Below are positions 8,999 to 18,330 of a DNA stretch of 64,000 nt, in pieces. The notes beneath the pieces were generated by a model. The model was not told the DNA's origin, did not search any database, and saw only the letters and a list, made by a program, of their open reading frames with translations. The stretch's first letter is position 1; each line of letters starts with the position of its first letter. Position numbers and translations under genes: made by a program. Source of the DNA: Ramlibacter sp. GTDB lineage: Bacteria; Pseudomonadota; Gammaproteobacteria; Burkholderiales; Burkholderiaceae_C. The DNA lies in the NCBI GenBank assembly GCA_019635415.1, contig JAHBZN010000001.1, positions 620,001-684,000 on the forward strand. The letters are read 5' to 3'.

Positions 8999-9596
8999 GG
9001 TGAGGGTCAAGTTGGGATAACAGGGTCCGGATGCCGGCCAGCGGCAGGATGGCATCCGGTTGATGGCGGGCGAGCGCGGCCAGCGGCATGGCCGAAGCCT
9101 GGGCCTCGGCCGGGTCCTGGACCACGGTGAAGCCGCCGGCCTGCTTGATCCGCGCCAGGCCGGCAGCGCCGTCCTCGTTGGCGCCGGTCAGCAGGATGCC
9201 GGCCAGGGCGGGGCCCCAGACGTCGGCGGCGGCTTCCATGAGCACGTCGATCGAGGGCCGGGAATACAGGACCGGCGCATCGCAGTTCAGCGCGAGCGTC
9301 CGGTCGTCCTCCACCAGCAGGTGGTAGCCGGGCGGCGCGACGTGGACCGCGCCGGCCTGAACGCGCTGCTTGTCGGCAGCCTCCAGCACGGGCAGCGCCA
9401 GCCGGGCCGCCAGCAGGTCCGACAGCACACTGGTGCGCTCCTGCGGCATGTGCAGCACCAGCAGCACGCTGGCCGGGCAGTTGGCCGGCAGGCCCGGCAG
9501 GACCTGGAGCAGGGCTTCCACGCCTCCGGCCGAGGCGCCCAGGGCGACGGCCTCGATGGCGTGGGGGTGGGCGGACCACAGGCCGGTGTTCGTCAC
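8982..9596 (-). CDS. cheB: stand-alone CheB-type protein-glutamate methylesterase
   Basis: A 204-residue CheB catalytic domain with no receiver domain. The catalytic Ser is in LGASAGG (Ser22), His in LVLHMPQ, and Asp in LTGANEDGAAG. The family hydrolyses glutamyl methyl esters or deamidates glutamines on receptors. The GTG start at 9596 overlaps the cheR stop as GTGA, which fixes the start and implies translational coupling. There are no chemoreceptor, cheA or cheW genes nearby, so it probably modifies or tunes the partner kinases of this cassette rather than a flagellar pathway (inference). Confidence 0.92.
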   Translation of the reverse strand: MTNTGLWSAHPHAIEAVALGASAGGVEALLQVLPGLPANCPASVLLVLHMPQERTSVLSDLLAARLALPVLEAADKQRVQAGAVHVAPPGYHLLVEDDRTLALNCDAPVLYSRPSIDVLMEAAADVWGPALAGILLTGANEDGAAGLARIKQAGGFTVVQDPAEAQASAMPLAALARHQPDAILPLAGIRTLLSQLDPHHAPTA

Positions 9597-10432
9597 AGCG
9601 GGGCCGCCTTGCGGTAGAGGCGCTCCTGGCGGACCAGCGGCTCGAAGTGGCGGGCATGCGCGGAGAAGTCGATGCTCTCCTTGCTGCCCAGGCCCAGGAA
9701 GCCGCGGTGGCACAGCGAGTCGTGGAACAGGCCCAGCGCGCGGTCCTGCAGCGCGCGGTTGAAATAGATCAGCACGTTGCGGCAGGAGATGAAATGGGTT
9801 TCCGCGAACACGCTGTCGGTGGCCAGACTGTGGTCGGCGAAGGTCATGTTGCGCGCCAGGCTGCGGTCGAACAGGGCGGCGTTGTCGTCGGTGGCGTAGT
9901 AGCTCGCAAAGGCCTCGCGGCCCCCGGCGCGCTGGTAGTTGCGTGTGTACTCCTGCATCGAGGCGAGTGGAAACACCCCCTTGCGCGCCTTGTCCAGCGA
10001 TGCCGGGTTGATGTCGGTCGCGTAGATCATGGCCCGGGCCAGGAGGTCTTCCTCGCGCAGCAGGATGGCCAGGGACCACGCTTCCTCCCCGGTGCTGCAG
10101 CCGGCCACCCAGATCTTCACCGAAGGGTAGGTCCGCAGCACCGGGACCACCTGCTCGCGCAGCGCGAGAAAGTAGGTGGGGTCCCGGAACATCTCGCTGA
10201 CTGGCACCGTCAGGTACTGCAGCAGGTGCTGGAAGCTGGCCGGCTCGTGCAGCACCTTCTCCTGCAGCGCCGAGATGGTGGGCAGGTCGAACTGGGCCAG
10301 CGCGTGTCGCACGCGCCGCCGCAATGACGCGCCCGAGTAGTCCCGGAAGTCGTAGCCGTACTTCTGGTAGATCGCCTCCACCAGCAGGCCCAGCTCGATG
10401 CTGGCGTTGTGGCCCGCTTCGCCGTGGCTCAC
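9593..10432 (-). CDS. cheR: CheR-type SAM-dependent methyltransferase
   Basis: A 279-residue protein with the CheR all-alpha N-terminal domain (SLRRRVRHALAQF) and a Rossmann methyltransferase domain: motif I VAGCSTGEEAWSLA, acidic loop ATDINPASLDKA, and the late motif CRNVLIYF. It methylates glutamates on sensory proteins. GTG 10432 overlaps the upstream kinase stop as GTGA, and its own stop overlaps cheB as GTGA. It sits between two kinase genes and belongs to the non-flagellar CheB/CheR signalling cassettes common in Proteobacteria. Confidence 0.93.
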   Translation of the reverse strand: MSHGEAGHNASIELGLLVEAIYQKYGYDFRDYSGASLRRRVRHALAQFDLPTISALQEKVLHEPASFQHLLQYLTVPVSEMFRDPTYFLALREQVVPVLRTYPSVKIWVAGCSTGEEAWSLAILLREEDLLARAMIYATDINPASLDKARKGVFPLASMQEYTRNYQRAGGREAFASYYATDDNAALFDRSLARNMTFADHSLATDSVFAETHFISCRNVLIYFNRALQDRALGLFHDSLCHRGFLGLGSKESIDFSAHARHFEPLVRQERLYRKAAPL

Positions 10433-13400
10433 AGGCGCTCCATCTGCGGCATCCAGACCCGGATCAGCGAGAACAGGCGGTCCAGCTCGATCGGCTTGGC
10501 CAGGTAGTCGTTGGCGCCTGCCTTGAGGCACAGGTCCTGGTCGTCCTTCATGGCCTTGGCGGTCACGGCGATGATCGGCAGCTTGGCGAACTTCGGATGG
10601 CGGCGGATCTCGCGCGTGGCCTCGTAGCCGTCCATCTCCGGCATCATCACGTCCATCAGGACGAGGTCGATGTCGGCCACCTGCGTCACCTTGTCCACCG
10701 CCTCGCGCCCGTTGCGCGCGACCTCCACGCGGGCCCCGCGGGCCTCGAGCGCGCTGGTCAGCGCGAAGATGTTGCGCACGTCGTCGTCCACCACCAGGAT
10801 GAGCCGGCCCTCGAACACCTTGTCACGGCTGCGGGCAGTGCGCAACATCTGGCGCCGTTCGCTGGACAGGTCGGATTCCACCTTGTGCAGGAACAGGGTG
10901 ACCTCGTCGAGCAGGCGCTCGGGCGAGCGCGCGCCCTTGATGATGATGGAGCGCGAATAGCGCTGCAGCTGCGACTCCTCCTCGTGGGTGAGGTTGCGGC
11001 CGGTGTAGACGATGACGGGCGGGAACGAGCGGATCTGTTCGCCGGACATGCGCTGCAGCAGCTCGTTGCCGGTCATGTCGGGCAGCTGCAGGTCGATCAC
11101 CATGCAGTCGAATGCCGTGTCGTGCAGGTGCGCCAGGGCCTCGCCCCCGGTGGCCACGGCGGTGATTTCCACGTCGTCGTCGCCGATCAGCCGGGCCACG
11201 CTTTCGCGCTGGCGCAGGTCGTCCTCGACCAGCAGCACCCGCTTGAGCTTCTGCGTCAGCTTGGCCTCGAGCTTGCTGAACACCTGCTTGAGCTGCTCGC
11301 GCGTGGCGGGCTTGACCGCGTAGCCGATGGCGCCGAGCTGGAGCGCCGCCTCCATGCGGTCCTCCACCGAGATCATGTGCACCGGGATATGGCGGGTGCG
11401 CGGGTCTTCCTTGAGCCGCTGCAGGACGGCCAGGCCGGAGTCATCGGGCAGGCGGATGTCCAGCAGGATGGCGTTGGGCGTGAACCGGCGGGCCAGTTCC
11501 AGGCCTTCGGTGGCGCCCAGGCCGACCAGGCAGCGGTAGCCGAGTTCGTGGGCGAGGTCGTAGAGGATGCTGGCAAAGCGCACCTCGTCCTCGACCACCA
11601 GCACGCTGCGGCTGCGCGCCGGCATCTGGTCGCGGTCGTCCTGGAAGCGGGCTGCCGGCGGCGCCGGCGTGGCGGGCTCGGCGGGCGTGGGCAGCGCCAG
11701 CTCCAGCATCGCCGGGGTGGGCGCCAGCGTGGTGCCGCGCGCCGCCGGCGCGGGGCGGGTGCCGGGCCACTCCAGCGTCTGCGGCAGCAGCAGGGTGAAG
11801 GTGCTGCCCTCGCCAGGACGGCTGTCCACGCTGATCGTGCCACCGAGCAGGGCGGCCAGGTCGCGCGAGATCGACAGCCCCAGCCCGGTCCCGCCGTACT
11901 TGCGGTTGGTGGTGCCATCGGCCTGGCGGAAGGCCTCGAAGATCAGGGCCTGCTGGTCGGCCGGCACGCCCACGCCGGAGTCGCGCACGGCAAAGGCCAC
12001 CTGCTGGCCGGGCTGCGCGGACACCTGCAGGCTGACGCTGCCCTTGTCGGTGAACTTGATCGCGTTGGACAGCAGGTTCTTCAGGATCTGCTCCACACGC
12101 TGCCGGTCGGTCAACAGGGTGCCTGGCGCGCCCGGCAGGACCTGCAGGCTGAAGGCCAGGCCCTTCTGGGCGGCCAGGGGCGTGAACAGGCTGCGCAGGC
12201 CGTCGACCAGGCTTTCCAGGCGGGTGCTTTCGGGCCGGATCTCCAGCTTGCCGGCCTCGACCTTGGAGATGTCGAGGATGTCGTTGATCAGGTTCAGCAG
12301 GTCGTTGCCGGCGGCGTAGATCGACTCGGCGAACTTGACCTGTTCGGCGTTCAGGTTGCCCGGCGCGTTGTCGGCCAGCAGCTTGGCCAGGATCAGCGAA
12401 CTGTTCAGCGGGGTGCGTAACTCGTGCGACATGTTGGCCAGGAACTCGGACTTGTAGCGGCTCGCGCGCTCGAGTTCGGCGGCGCGGGCCTGCAGGTCGA
12501 TGCGGGCCTGGTCCAGGGCGTCGCGCTGCTGGGCCAGGGTCTCGGCCTGTTCGGACAGCTGCTCGTTGGTCTGCTCGAGCTCGGCCTGCTGGTTCTCCAG
12601 ATGGGCCTGCGACTCCTTGAGGGCACGGGACTGCTCCTCGAGTTCCTCGTTGGCGGTGCGCAGCTCCTCCTGCTGGACCTGCAGTTCCTCGTTGAGCTGC
12701 TGGGTGTCGTTGAGGCTGTCCTGCAATTGCTGGCGATAGCGCGCAGCGTTGAGCGAGGCGCCGACGTTGGGGGCGATCATCTCGAGCAGGGTGGCGCTGC
12801 GCGGATCGGGGGCCTGCAGGTACGCCAGCTCGATCACGCCACGGACTTCATCCTCGTGCTCGATGGGCACCAGGATCACGGTGCGCGGCGCGCCGTCGCC
12901 GAGCGCGGAATTGACGCGCAGGTAGCCCGCTGGCGGGTCGTCCAGCCGCAGCATCCGGCGCTCGCGCGCTGCCTCGCCCACCAGGCTTTCATCGGGCGCG
13001 AAGCGCTGCTCCGACGCCAGGGCCTGCGGCGAGAAACCGTAGGCGGCGGTGCGCCTGAGCTGGCCGTCGCCGGAGGTCACATACATGGCCCCCACCAGGC
13101 TGCCGGTGCGCTGCGCGGCGAACTCGAGCACGCGGCGGCCGATGTTCTCGAGCCCCACCTGCCCGACCAGCGAGGCCGTGAGCTGCGTCTGGCCGCCGCG
13201 CAGCCAGGTCTGGTCCTCGAGTTCGCGGTTGCGGTCGGCCTGTTCGTCCAGCAACTGGCCGTGGCTGTCCGAAAGGATGAGCAGATCACGCCGGCCCACA
13301 TAGGCCAGCAGAATGCCCACGCCCAGCGTGAAGAACAGGTACAGGCCACCGATCACGAGCACGGATCCGTTGAGCGCCTCGCTGCGCTGGCTTCGCAGCT

Positions 13401-13941
13401 GCTGTTCGACGACGAGGAAGTTGTCGATGGCGGTGCGGATCTCCTCGCGCGCGCGCTGGGTGTTGCCCTGGGCCAGCAGGGGCGTGACATCGTCACCGCG
13501 CCGCCGCATGGCCACGAGCTGGTCGGCCTGCGTCACCCAGTTCGCCTGCATGTCGCGGATGCGGCGCAGGCGGATCGTCTGCGAGGGGTTGTCGGTGATC
13601 AGCTCGGTCACGCCGGCAAGTTCGCCGTCCCAGCGCGCCTGGGCCTGGCGGTAGGGCGCGAGCGAGTCGTCCTGGCCGGTGTTCAGGTAGTCGCGCAGGC
13701 TGGATTCCATCTCCAGGCCGGTCTGCGCGGCCTTGCGCGTGGCGGCGATCACCTGGTCGCTGTGGGCCACCCATTGCTGCGACGACATCAGGTGCAGCAC
13801 CAGGCCGACGAACAACAGCGCGCCCACCAGGCTCACCGCCAGCGGCAGCGCCACATTGCGTGTGAGGATGCGCTGAAAAGCTTTCTGGTGGAGGCGGGTG
13901 GCGGCTGGGCTCATGGGCGGGGTCTCGCGTCCAAAAGCCAT
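10429..13941 (-). CDS. hybrid sensor histidine kinase with CHASE3, GAF and three receiver domains
   Basis: A 1170-residue membrane kinase. A transmembrane helix near residues 30-50, a CHASE3-like periplasmic helical domain to about 190, and a second transmembrane helix at about 193-213 come first. A GAF domain spans about 245-395, then a long Gln/Glu-rich coiled coil. HisKA with His506 (MSHELRTPL) and HATPase (NLLSNAIKFTDK, GTGLGLS) follow. After a Pro/Ala linker come three receivers, with Asp in LLDIRLP, VIDLQLP and LMDVMMP. It heads the cassette and is coupled to cheR. The start could instead be the ATG nine codons downstream. The signal is unknown. Confidence 0.93.
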   Translation of the reverse strand: MAFGRETPPMSPAATRLHQKAFQRILTRNVALPLAVSLVGALLFVGLVLHLMSSQQWVAHSDQVIAATRKAAQTGLEMESSLRDYLNTGQDDSLAPYRQAQARWDGELAGVTELITDNPSQTIRLRRIRDMQANWVTQADQLVAMRRRGDDVTPLLAQGNTQRAREEIRTAIDNFLVVEQQLRSQRSEALNGSVLVIGGLYLFFTLGVGILLAYVGRRDLLILSDSHGQLLDEQADRNRELEDQTWLRGGQTQLTASLVGQVGLENIGRRVLEFAAQRTGSLVGAMYVTSGDGQLRRTAAYGFSPQALASEQRFAPDESLVGEAARERRMLRLDDPPAGYLRVNSALGDGAPRTVILVPIEHEDEVRGVIELAYLQAPDPRSATLLEMIAPNVGASLNAARYRQQLQDSLNDTQQLNEELQVQQEELRTANEELEEQSRALKESQAHLENQQAELEQTNEQLSEQAETLAQQRDALDQARIDLQARAAELERASRYKSEFLANMSHELRTPLNSSLILAKLLADNAPGNLNAEQVKFAESIYAAGNDLLNLINDILDISKVEAGKLEIRPESTRLESLVDGLRSLFTPLAAQKGLAFSLQVLPGAPGTLLTDRQRVEQILKNLLSNAIKFTDKGSVSLQVSAQPGQQVAFAVRDSGVGVPADQQALIFEAFRQADGTTNRKYGGTGLGLSISRDLAALLGGTISVDSRPGEGSTFTLLLPQTLEWPGTRPAPAARGTTLAPTPAMLELALPTPAEPATPAPPAARFQDDRDQMPARSRSVLVVEDEVRFASILYDLAHELGYRCLVGLGATEGLELARRFTPNAILLDIRLPDDSGLAVLQRLKEDPRTRHIPVHMISVEDRMEAALQLGAIGYAVKPATREQLKQVFSKLEAKLTQKLKRVLLVEDDLRQRESVARLIGDDDVEITAVATGGEALAHLHDTAFDCMVIDLQLPDMTGNELLQRMSGEQIRSFPPVIVYTGRNLTHEEESQLQRYSRSIIIKGARSPERLLDEVTLFLHKVESDLSSERRQMLRTARSRDKVFEGRLILVVDDDVRNIFALTSALEARGARVEVARNGREAVDKVTQVADIDLVLMDVMMPEMDGYEATREIRRHPKFAKLPIIAVTAKAMKDDQDLCLKAGANDYLAKPIELDRLFSLIRVWMPQMERL

Positions 13942-13986
13942 TGAGTGTGCCCCAAAACCGCGGTTTCGGGGGCTGTCAGGGGCCGC

Positions 13987-14889
13987 TCAGAGGAGGAAGC
14001 GCTCGATCAGCGCGGCCAGTTGGTGCGGCTGGTCATGGTGCAGCATGTGGGCCGCATCGGTGATCACGGCGCGCGTGACCTGGGGAACCGACTTCAGACG
14101 TTCGTGGTACTCCGCCAGCGTGAAGCGACCCTGCCACCATTGCTCCAGGCTGTTGTGGTCGGCTTCGACCGCGAGCACCGGTGCGGTGATGGCCTGGTAG
14201 AGCGCCAGGGCCTCCTCGACACGCGACAGCTGGGCATTGGTGATCTTGTGGGCCGGGTCGCCCATGATGTTCCAGCGGCCGTCGTCGTCGCGTCGGGCCC
14301 AGTGGCTGGCCAGCCAGTCGGCCTTGTCCTGCGTCAGGCGCGGGTTGGTCTTCATGAGCCGACGGGCCACGCCAGACACGTCGTCATAGCCCTTGAGGGC
14401 CAGTTCCCCGCGGTGCAGGGCCTTGAGTTCGTCCATCCACTTGGCGTAGCGGCCGGGGGCCTGGGCAGGCCGGGTCTGCGGCATGCCGAAGCCTTCGAGG
14501 TTGACGAGCCGGCGGATGCGGCCGGGCCGCGTGCCGGCGTACATCATGGCCACGTTGCCACCCATGCTGTGGCCCACCAGGTCCACCGGGGCATCGGGGC
14601 TGTAGTGATCGAGCAGGAAGTCCAGGTCCGCGAGGTAGTCGGGGAACCAGTAGTTGTCGGCCTGGGGCGACTCGGTCAGTCCATAGCCGCGCCAGTCGGG
14701 CGCGATCACCCAGCGGTCCGCTTCAAAGGCATCCACCACGAACTGGTACGACGCCGCCACGTCCATCCAGCCATGCACCATGACCAGCGGCGGGGTGCCG
14801 GCCACGGGTTGACCCCACACACGGACGTGGTAGCGCAGGTTGCGGATCGGGACAAACTCGCTGCGGGAGAGTCTTTTGACTTGGTACAT
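13987..14889 (-). CDS. alpha/beta-fold hydrolase
   Basis: A 300-residue alpha/beta hydrolase. The oxyanion segment is MVHGWMD, the nucleophile elbow is VGHSMGGN, the acid is probably in AVEADHN, and the catalytic His is in DAAHMLHHD. A cap of Arg/Asp-rich helices lies around residues 140-220. It may be an esterase, epoxide hydrolase or haloalkane dehalogenase-like enzyme; the substrate cannot be told from sequence. It is divergent from the acyl-CoA synthetase gene with only 26 bases between starts, so the two probably share a promoter region. Confidence 0.9.
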   Translation of the reverse strand: MYQVKRLSRSEFVPIRNLRYHVRVWGQPVAGTPPLVMVHGWMDVAASYQFVVDAFEADRWVIAPDWRGYGLTESPQADNYWFPDYLADLDFLLDHYSPDAPVDLVGHSMGGNVAMMYAGTRPGRIRRLVNLEGFGMPQTRPAQAPGRYAKWMDELKALHRGELALKGYDDVSGVARRLMKTNPRLTQDKADWLASHWARRDDDGRWNIMGDPAHKITNAQLSRVEEALALYQAITAPVLAVEADHNSLEQWWQGRFTLAEYHERLKSVPQVTRAVITDAAHMLHHDQPHQLAALIERFLL

Positions 14890-14915
14890 TCACCGGATTA
14901 TTCAGGAGACCGCAG

Positions 14916-16700
14916 ATGGCCGTCAGTCAAGTCCCGGACAACTACGCCGCGTTGCACCGCGGCTTTGCCTGGCAGGTGCCGCGTCATTTCAATATCGCGC
15001 AGGCGTGCTGCGGGCGCTGGGCCGAGCGTGCCGATGCTACTGAAAGAATAGCAATACGCGTCCACGGCGCAAGGGCTGGGGAGCGTTTTCATACCTATGC
15101 GCAGCTGCAGGAGGCGGCGCACCGCCTGTCGCGCGTGCTGCGCGGCCTGGGCGTGCGGCGAGGCGACCGCGTGGCCATCGTGCTGCCCCAGCGCTTCGAG
15201 ACCGCCGTGGCCTACATGGCGGTGCTGCAGATGGGCGCGGTGGCCATGCCGCTGTCCATGCTGTTCGGGCCCGAGGCGCTGGAATACCGGCTGCAGGACA
15301 GCGAGGCCGTGGTCGCGCTGTGCGACGAAAGCTCCGTCGACAACCTGCTGGCCGTGCGTGCCGTGTGCCCGGCGCTGCGGACCGTGGTCGGCGTGGGCGC
15401 CGCGGGCGTCCGCGCCGACCTGGACTACGCGACGCAGCTTGCGCTGAACCGGCCGGTGTTCACGCCGGTGAGGACGCGGGCCGACGAGGGCGCCGTGCTG
15501 ATCTACACCAGCGGCACCACCGGCCCGCCCAAGGGCGCGCTGATCCCGCATCGCGCGCTGATTGGCAACCTCACGGGCTTTGTCTGCAGCCAGAACTGGT
15601 TTGGCTTTGACGGCAGCACCAACGCGCAGTCGCGGGCGGTGTTCTGGAGCCCGGCGGACTGGGCCTGGACCGGCGGCCTGATGGACGCGCTGCTGCCAAC
15701 GCTGTACTTCGGCCGGCCCATTGTGGCCTTCAACGGGCGCTTCAGCCCGGAGCTGGCCTTCACGCTGCTGCAGGAGCACGGCGTGACGCACAGCTTCCTG
15801 TTCCCGACCGCGCTCAAGGCCATGATGAAGGCCTGCCCCGAACCCTCGCGGCAGTACCGCCTGAAGCTGCAGGCGCTGATGAGCGCCGGCGAGGCCGTGG
15901 GCGACGCCGTGTTTGCCTACTGCCAGTCCCAGCTCGGCGTGACGGTCAACGAGATGTTCGGCCAGACCGAGGTGAACTACATCGTGGGCAACTGCGCCAT
16001 GGAATGGGGGCCGCCGGGCGGTGCGCTGCGGGCACGGCGCGGTGGCGGCCTGGGCTGGCCGGCCCGGCCCGGCAGCATGGGCAAGGGCTACCCGGGCCAC
16101 CGTGTGGCGGTGATCGACGACGAGGGCAACGAATGCCCTGTCGGCGTGCCCGGTGACGTGGCGGTGAACCGCCTCGACGTGCACGGCCGGCCCGACCCGA
16201 TCTTCTTCCTGGGCTACTGGAAAAACGAGGGCGCCACACGCGGCAAATACACCGGTGACTGGTGCCGCACCGGCGATCTGGCCACGCGCGATGCCGACGG
16301 CTACCTCTGGTACCAGGGCCGCGCCGACGACGTGTTCAAGGCCGCGGGCTACCGCATCGGACCCAGCGAAATCGAGAACTGCCTGGTCAAGCACGCCGCG
16401 GTGGCCAATGCGGCCGTGGTGCCCAAGCCCGACCGCGAGCGCGGCGCGCTGGTCAAGGCCTATGTGGTGCTTGCTCCTGATTTTGTAGCGCAACGTGCCC
16501 GACTGTCGGGGGCTACAAGCCATTTTGACGAGAAACTGATCGCCGAACTGCAAGCCCACGTCAAGGGCAAGCTGGCGCCGTACGAGTACCCCAAGGAGAT
16601 CGAATTCATCGACGCGCTGCCCATGACCACCACGGGCAAGGTGCAGCGGCGGATGCTGCGGCTGCAGGAGGAAGCGCGCGCCTCTAAACTCGCGGGCTGA
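14916..16700 (+). CDS. AMP-dependent acyl-CoA synthetase (acetyl-CoA synthetase-like)
   Basis: A 594-residue ANL-superfamily ligase that activates a carboxylic acid through an acyl-adenylate to its CoA thioester. The phosphate loop is YTSGTTGPPKG, the A5 motif is EMFGQTEVNY, the A8 hinge is YQGRADDVFKAAGYRIGPSE, and the catalytic Lys is in TTTGKVQRRM. A CAGGAG ribosome site precedes the ATG. Two copies of the 57-bp element are inside the gene. An 18-20 residue Gly/Arg/Pro-rich stretch after NCAMEWG near residue 365 looks longer than in relatives I know. The chain-length preference is unclear, probably short or medium. Confidence 0.93.
   Translation: MAVSQVPDNYAALHRGFAWQVPRHFNIAQACCGRWAERADATERIAIRVHGARAGERFHTYAQLQEAAHRLSRVLRGLGVRRGDRVAIVLPQRFETAVAYMAVLQMGAVAMPLSMLFGPEALEYRLQDSEAVVALCDESSVDNLLAVRAVCPALRTVVGVGAAGVRADLDYATQLALNRPVFTPVRTRADEGAVLIYTSGTTGPPKGALIPHRALIGNLTGFVCSQNWFGFDGSTNAQSRAVFWSPADWAWTGGLMDALLPTLYFGRPIVAFNGRFSPELAFTLLQEHGVTHSFLFPTALKAMMKACPEPSRQYRLKLQALMSAGEAVGDAVFAYCQSQLGVTVNEMFGQTEVNYIVGNCAMEWGPPGGALRARRGGGLGWPARPGSMGKGYPGHRVAVIDDEGNECPVGVPGDVAVNRLDVHGRPDPIFFLGYWKNEGATRGKYTGDWCRTGDLATRDADGYLWYQGRADDVFKAAGYRIGPSEIENCLVKHAAVANAAVVPKPDRERGALVKAYVVLAPDFVAQRARLSGATSHFDEKLIAELQAHVKGKLAPYEYPKEIEFIDALPMTTTGKVQRRMLRLQEEARASKLAG
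15036..15092 (+). repeat. 57-bp interspersed element, diverged copy in acyl-CoA synthetase
   Basis: It begins GCTACTGAAAGAATAGCA and ends in GCGTTTTCAT with GCAAGGGCT in the core, matching the intergenic copy at 62969. It encodes ATERIAIRVHGARAGERFH in the same register as the pepN copy. It is the more diverged of two copies in this gene. Confidence 0.6.
16473..16529 (+). repeat. 57-bp interspersed element, second copy in acyl-CoA synthetase
   Basis: It begins GCTCCTGATTTTGTAGCGCAA, has CGGGGGCTACA in the core and ends CATTTTGAC. It encodes APDFVAQRARLSGATSHFD, aligned codon for codon with the pepN copy. It lies in the C-terminal subdomain loop before DEKLIAEL. Confidence 0.8.
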
Positions 16701-16722
16701 CGACCACTTTCCCTGCATCACC

Positions 16723-17784
16723 ATGAACAAGATCCAGCTCGGCCAGAGCGACCTCCATGTCACCCCCATCTGCCTCGGCACCATGACCTTTGGCGAGCAG
16801 GTGAACGAGGCCGCGGCCCATGCCATCCTGAGCCGCGCGATGGAGCGCGGCGTGAACTTCATCGACACGGCCGAGATGTACGCTGTGCCGGCGCGCGCCG
16901 ACACCTTCGGAGCGACAGAGACCATCATCGGCCACTGGCTGGCCGCGAACCCCGGCATGCGCGACAAGCTGGTGCTGGCCACCAAGGTGGCGGGCCCTTC
17001 GCGCGGCATGCCCTGGGTGCGCGAGGGCGCGGGCATGACGGCGGCCGACATCGTGGCCTCCTGCCATGCCTCGCTCAGGCGGCTGCAGACGGATGTGATC
17101 GACCTGTACCAGATCCACTGGCCCGAACGCCATGTTCCGGCCTTCGGCATGGCCTACTACGACCCGACCAAGGAGCGTTCGGCCACGCCCATTCACGAGC
17201 AGCTCGACGCGCTGGCCGGTCTGGTCAAGGCCGGCAAGGTGCGCCAGATCGGGCTGTCCAACGAAACGCCCTACGGCGTTCACGAGTTTGTGCGCCTGGC
17301 CGAGCAGCACGGCCTGCCGCGCGTGGCCACGGTGCAGAACGTGTACTGCCTGATCAGCCGCGCGCTGGACAACGGCCTGGATGAAACCATGCACCGCCTG
17401 GGCGTGTCGCTGCTGGCCTATTCGCCGCTGGGCTTTGGCCTGCTCACGGGCAAGTACGACGTTTCGGGCACCGAGGGCCCCGACGCCCCCCGGGGCGCGC
17501 GCATCGCCAGCTACGAATCGGTGCGCAAGCAGCGCTGGGGCCGCCCCGAGGCCCTGGCCGCCGCGCGCCGCTACAACGCGCTGGCGCGCGACCATGGCCT
17601 CACGCCGGCGCAGATGGCCCTGGCCTTCTGCTACACCAACTGGCGCGTGGCCAGCACCATCATCGGCGTGACCTCGCTGGCCCAGCTCGACGAAGACCTC
17701 GACGCCTGGGGCACGACGCTGACGCCTTCCGTGCTCGCCGAGATCGACAAGATCCGCTGGGAGCTGCGCGACCCGGCGCTGTGA
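16723..17784 (+). CDS. NADP(H)-dependent aldo-keto reductase (Tas-like)
   Basis: A 353-residue TIM-barrel oxidoreductase. The N-terminal strand is GTMTFGEQV, the catalytic tetrad is in FIDTAEMYA (Asp, Tyr), ATKVAGP (Lys) and YQIHWP (His), and the C-terminal cofactor motif is STIIGVTSLAQLDEDL. It resembles the Tas/YghZ subfamily that reduces aldehydes or ketones. It follows the acyl-CoA synthetase by 22 bases on the same strand, so the two may be co-transcribed. The substrate is unknown. Confidence 0.92.
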   Translation: MNKIQLGQSDLHVTPICLGTMTFGEQVNEAAAHAILSRAMERGVNFIDTAEMYAVPARADTFGATETIIGHWLAANPGMRDKLVLATKVAGPSRGMPWVREGAGMTAADIVASCHASLRRLQTDVIDLYQIHWPERHVPAFGMAYYDPTKERSATPIHEQLDALAGLVKAGKVRQIGLSNETPYGVHEFVRLAEQHGLPRVATVQNVYCLISRALDNGLDETMHRLGVSLLAYSPLGFGLLTGKYDVSGTEGPDAPRGARIASYESVRKQRWGRPEALAAARRYNALARDHGLTPAQMALAFCYTNWRVASTIIGVTSLAQLDEDLDAWGTTLTPSVLAEIDKIRWELRDPAL

Positions 17785-17817
17785 CGCTGCGGGCTCATCC
17801 CGCGCTACCGCGATTCC

Positions 17818-18309
17818 ATGGCCAAGAAAGACCACGTCAGCGAGACCCCGGCCACCGCGCTGCTGCGCCAGCACAAGGTCGCGTTCACCGAGCACCCCTA
17901 CGAGTACCTGGACCACGGCGGGGCGCAGCACAGCGCGCAGGTGCTGGGCCTGGACCCGTACACCGTGGTCAAGACCCTGGTCATGCAGGACCAGGACGCC
18001 AGGCCGCTGCTGGTGCTGATGCACGGCAACCGCACGGTGTCCACCAAGAACCTGGCACGGCAGATCGGTGCCAAGTCGGTCACACCGTGCCAGCCCGAGG
18101 TGGCCAACCGGCACAGCGGCTATCTGGTGGGCGGTACCTCGCCGTTCGGCACGCGTCGCGCCATGCCGGTCTACATCGAGCAGACCATCCTGGCGCTGCC
18201 GCGCATCGCGATCAATGGCGGGCGCCGCGGCTATCTCGTGGGCATCGACCCCCAGGTCTGTGTGCAGCTGCTGGCGGCCCGGCCCGTGCAGTGCGCGCTG
18301 GCAGAATGA
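17818..18309 (+). CDS. ybaK: Cys-tRNA(Pro)/Cys-tRNA deacylase YbaK-like
   Basis: A 163-residue YbaK/EbsC protein that hydrolyses mischarged aminoacyl-tRNA. The family hallmarks are VVKTLVMQ, the catalytic-Lys region STKNLARQIGAKSV, GYLVGGTSPFGTRR and ININGG-like AINGGRRGYLVGI. It lies 33 bases after the aldo-keto reductase and 21 bases before plsY. The ATG at 17818 gives the normal family length. Confidence 0.93.
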   Translation: MAKKDHVSETPATALLRQHKVAFTEHPYEYLDHGGAQHSAQVLGLDPYTVVKTLVMQDQDARPLLVLMHGNRTVSTKNLARQIGAKSVTPCQPEVANRHSGYLVGGTSPFGTRRAMPVYIEQTILALPRIAINGGRRGYLVGIDPQVCVQLLAARPVQCALAE

Positions 18310-18330
18310 CACCTCTTGCTGGAGACACGT

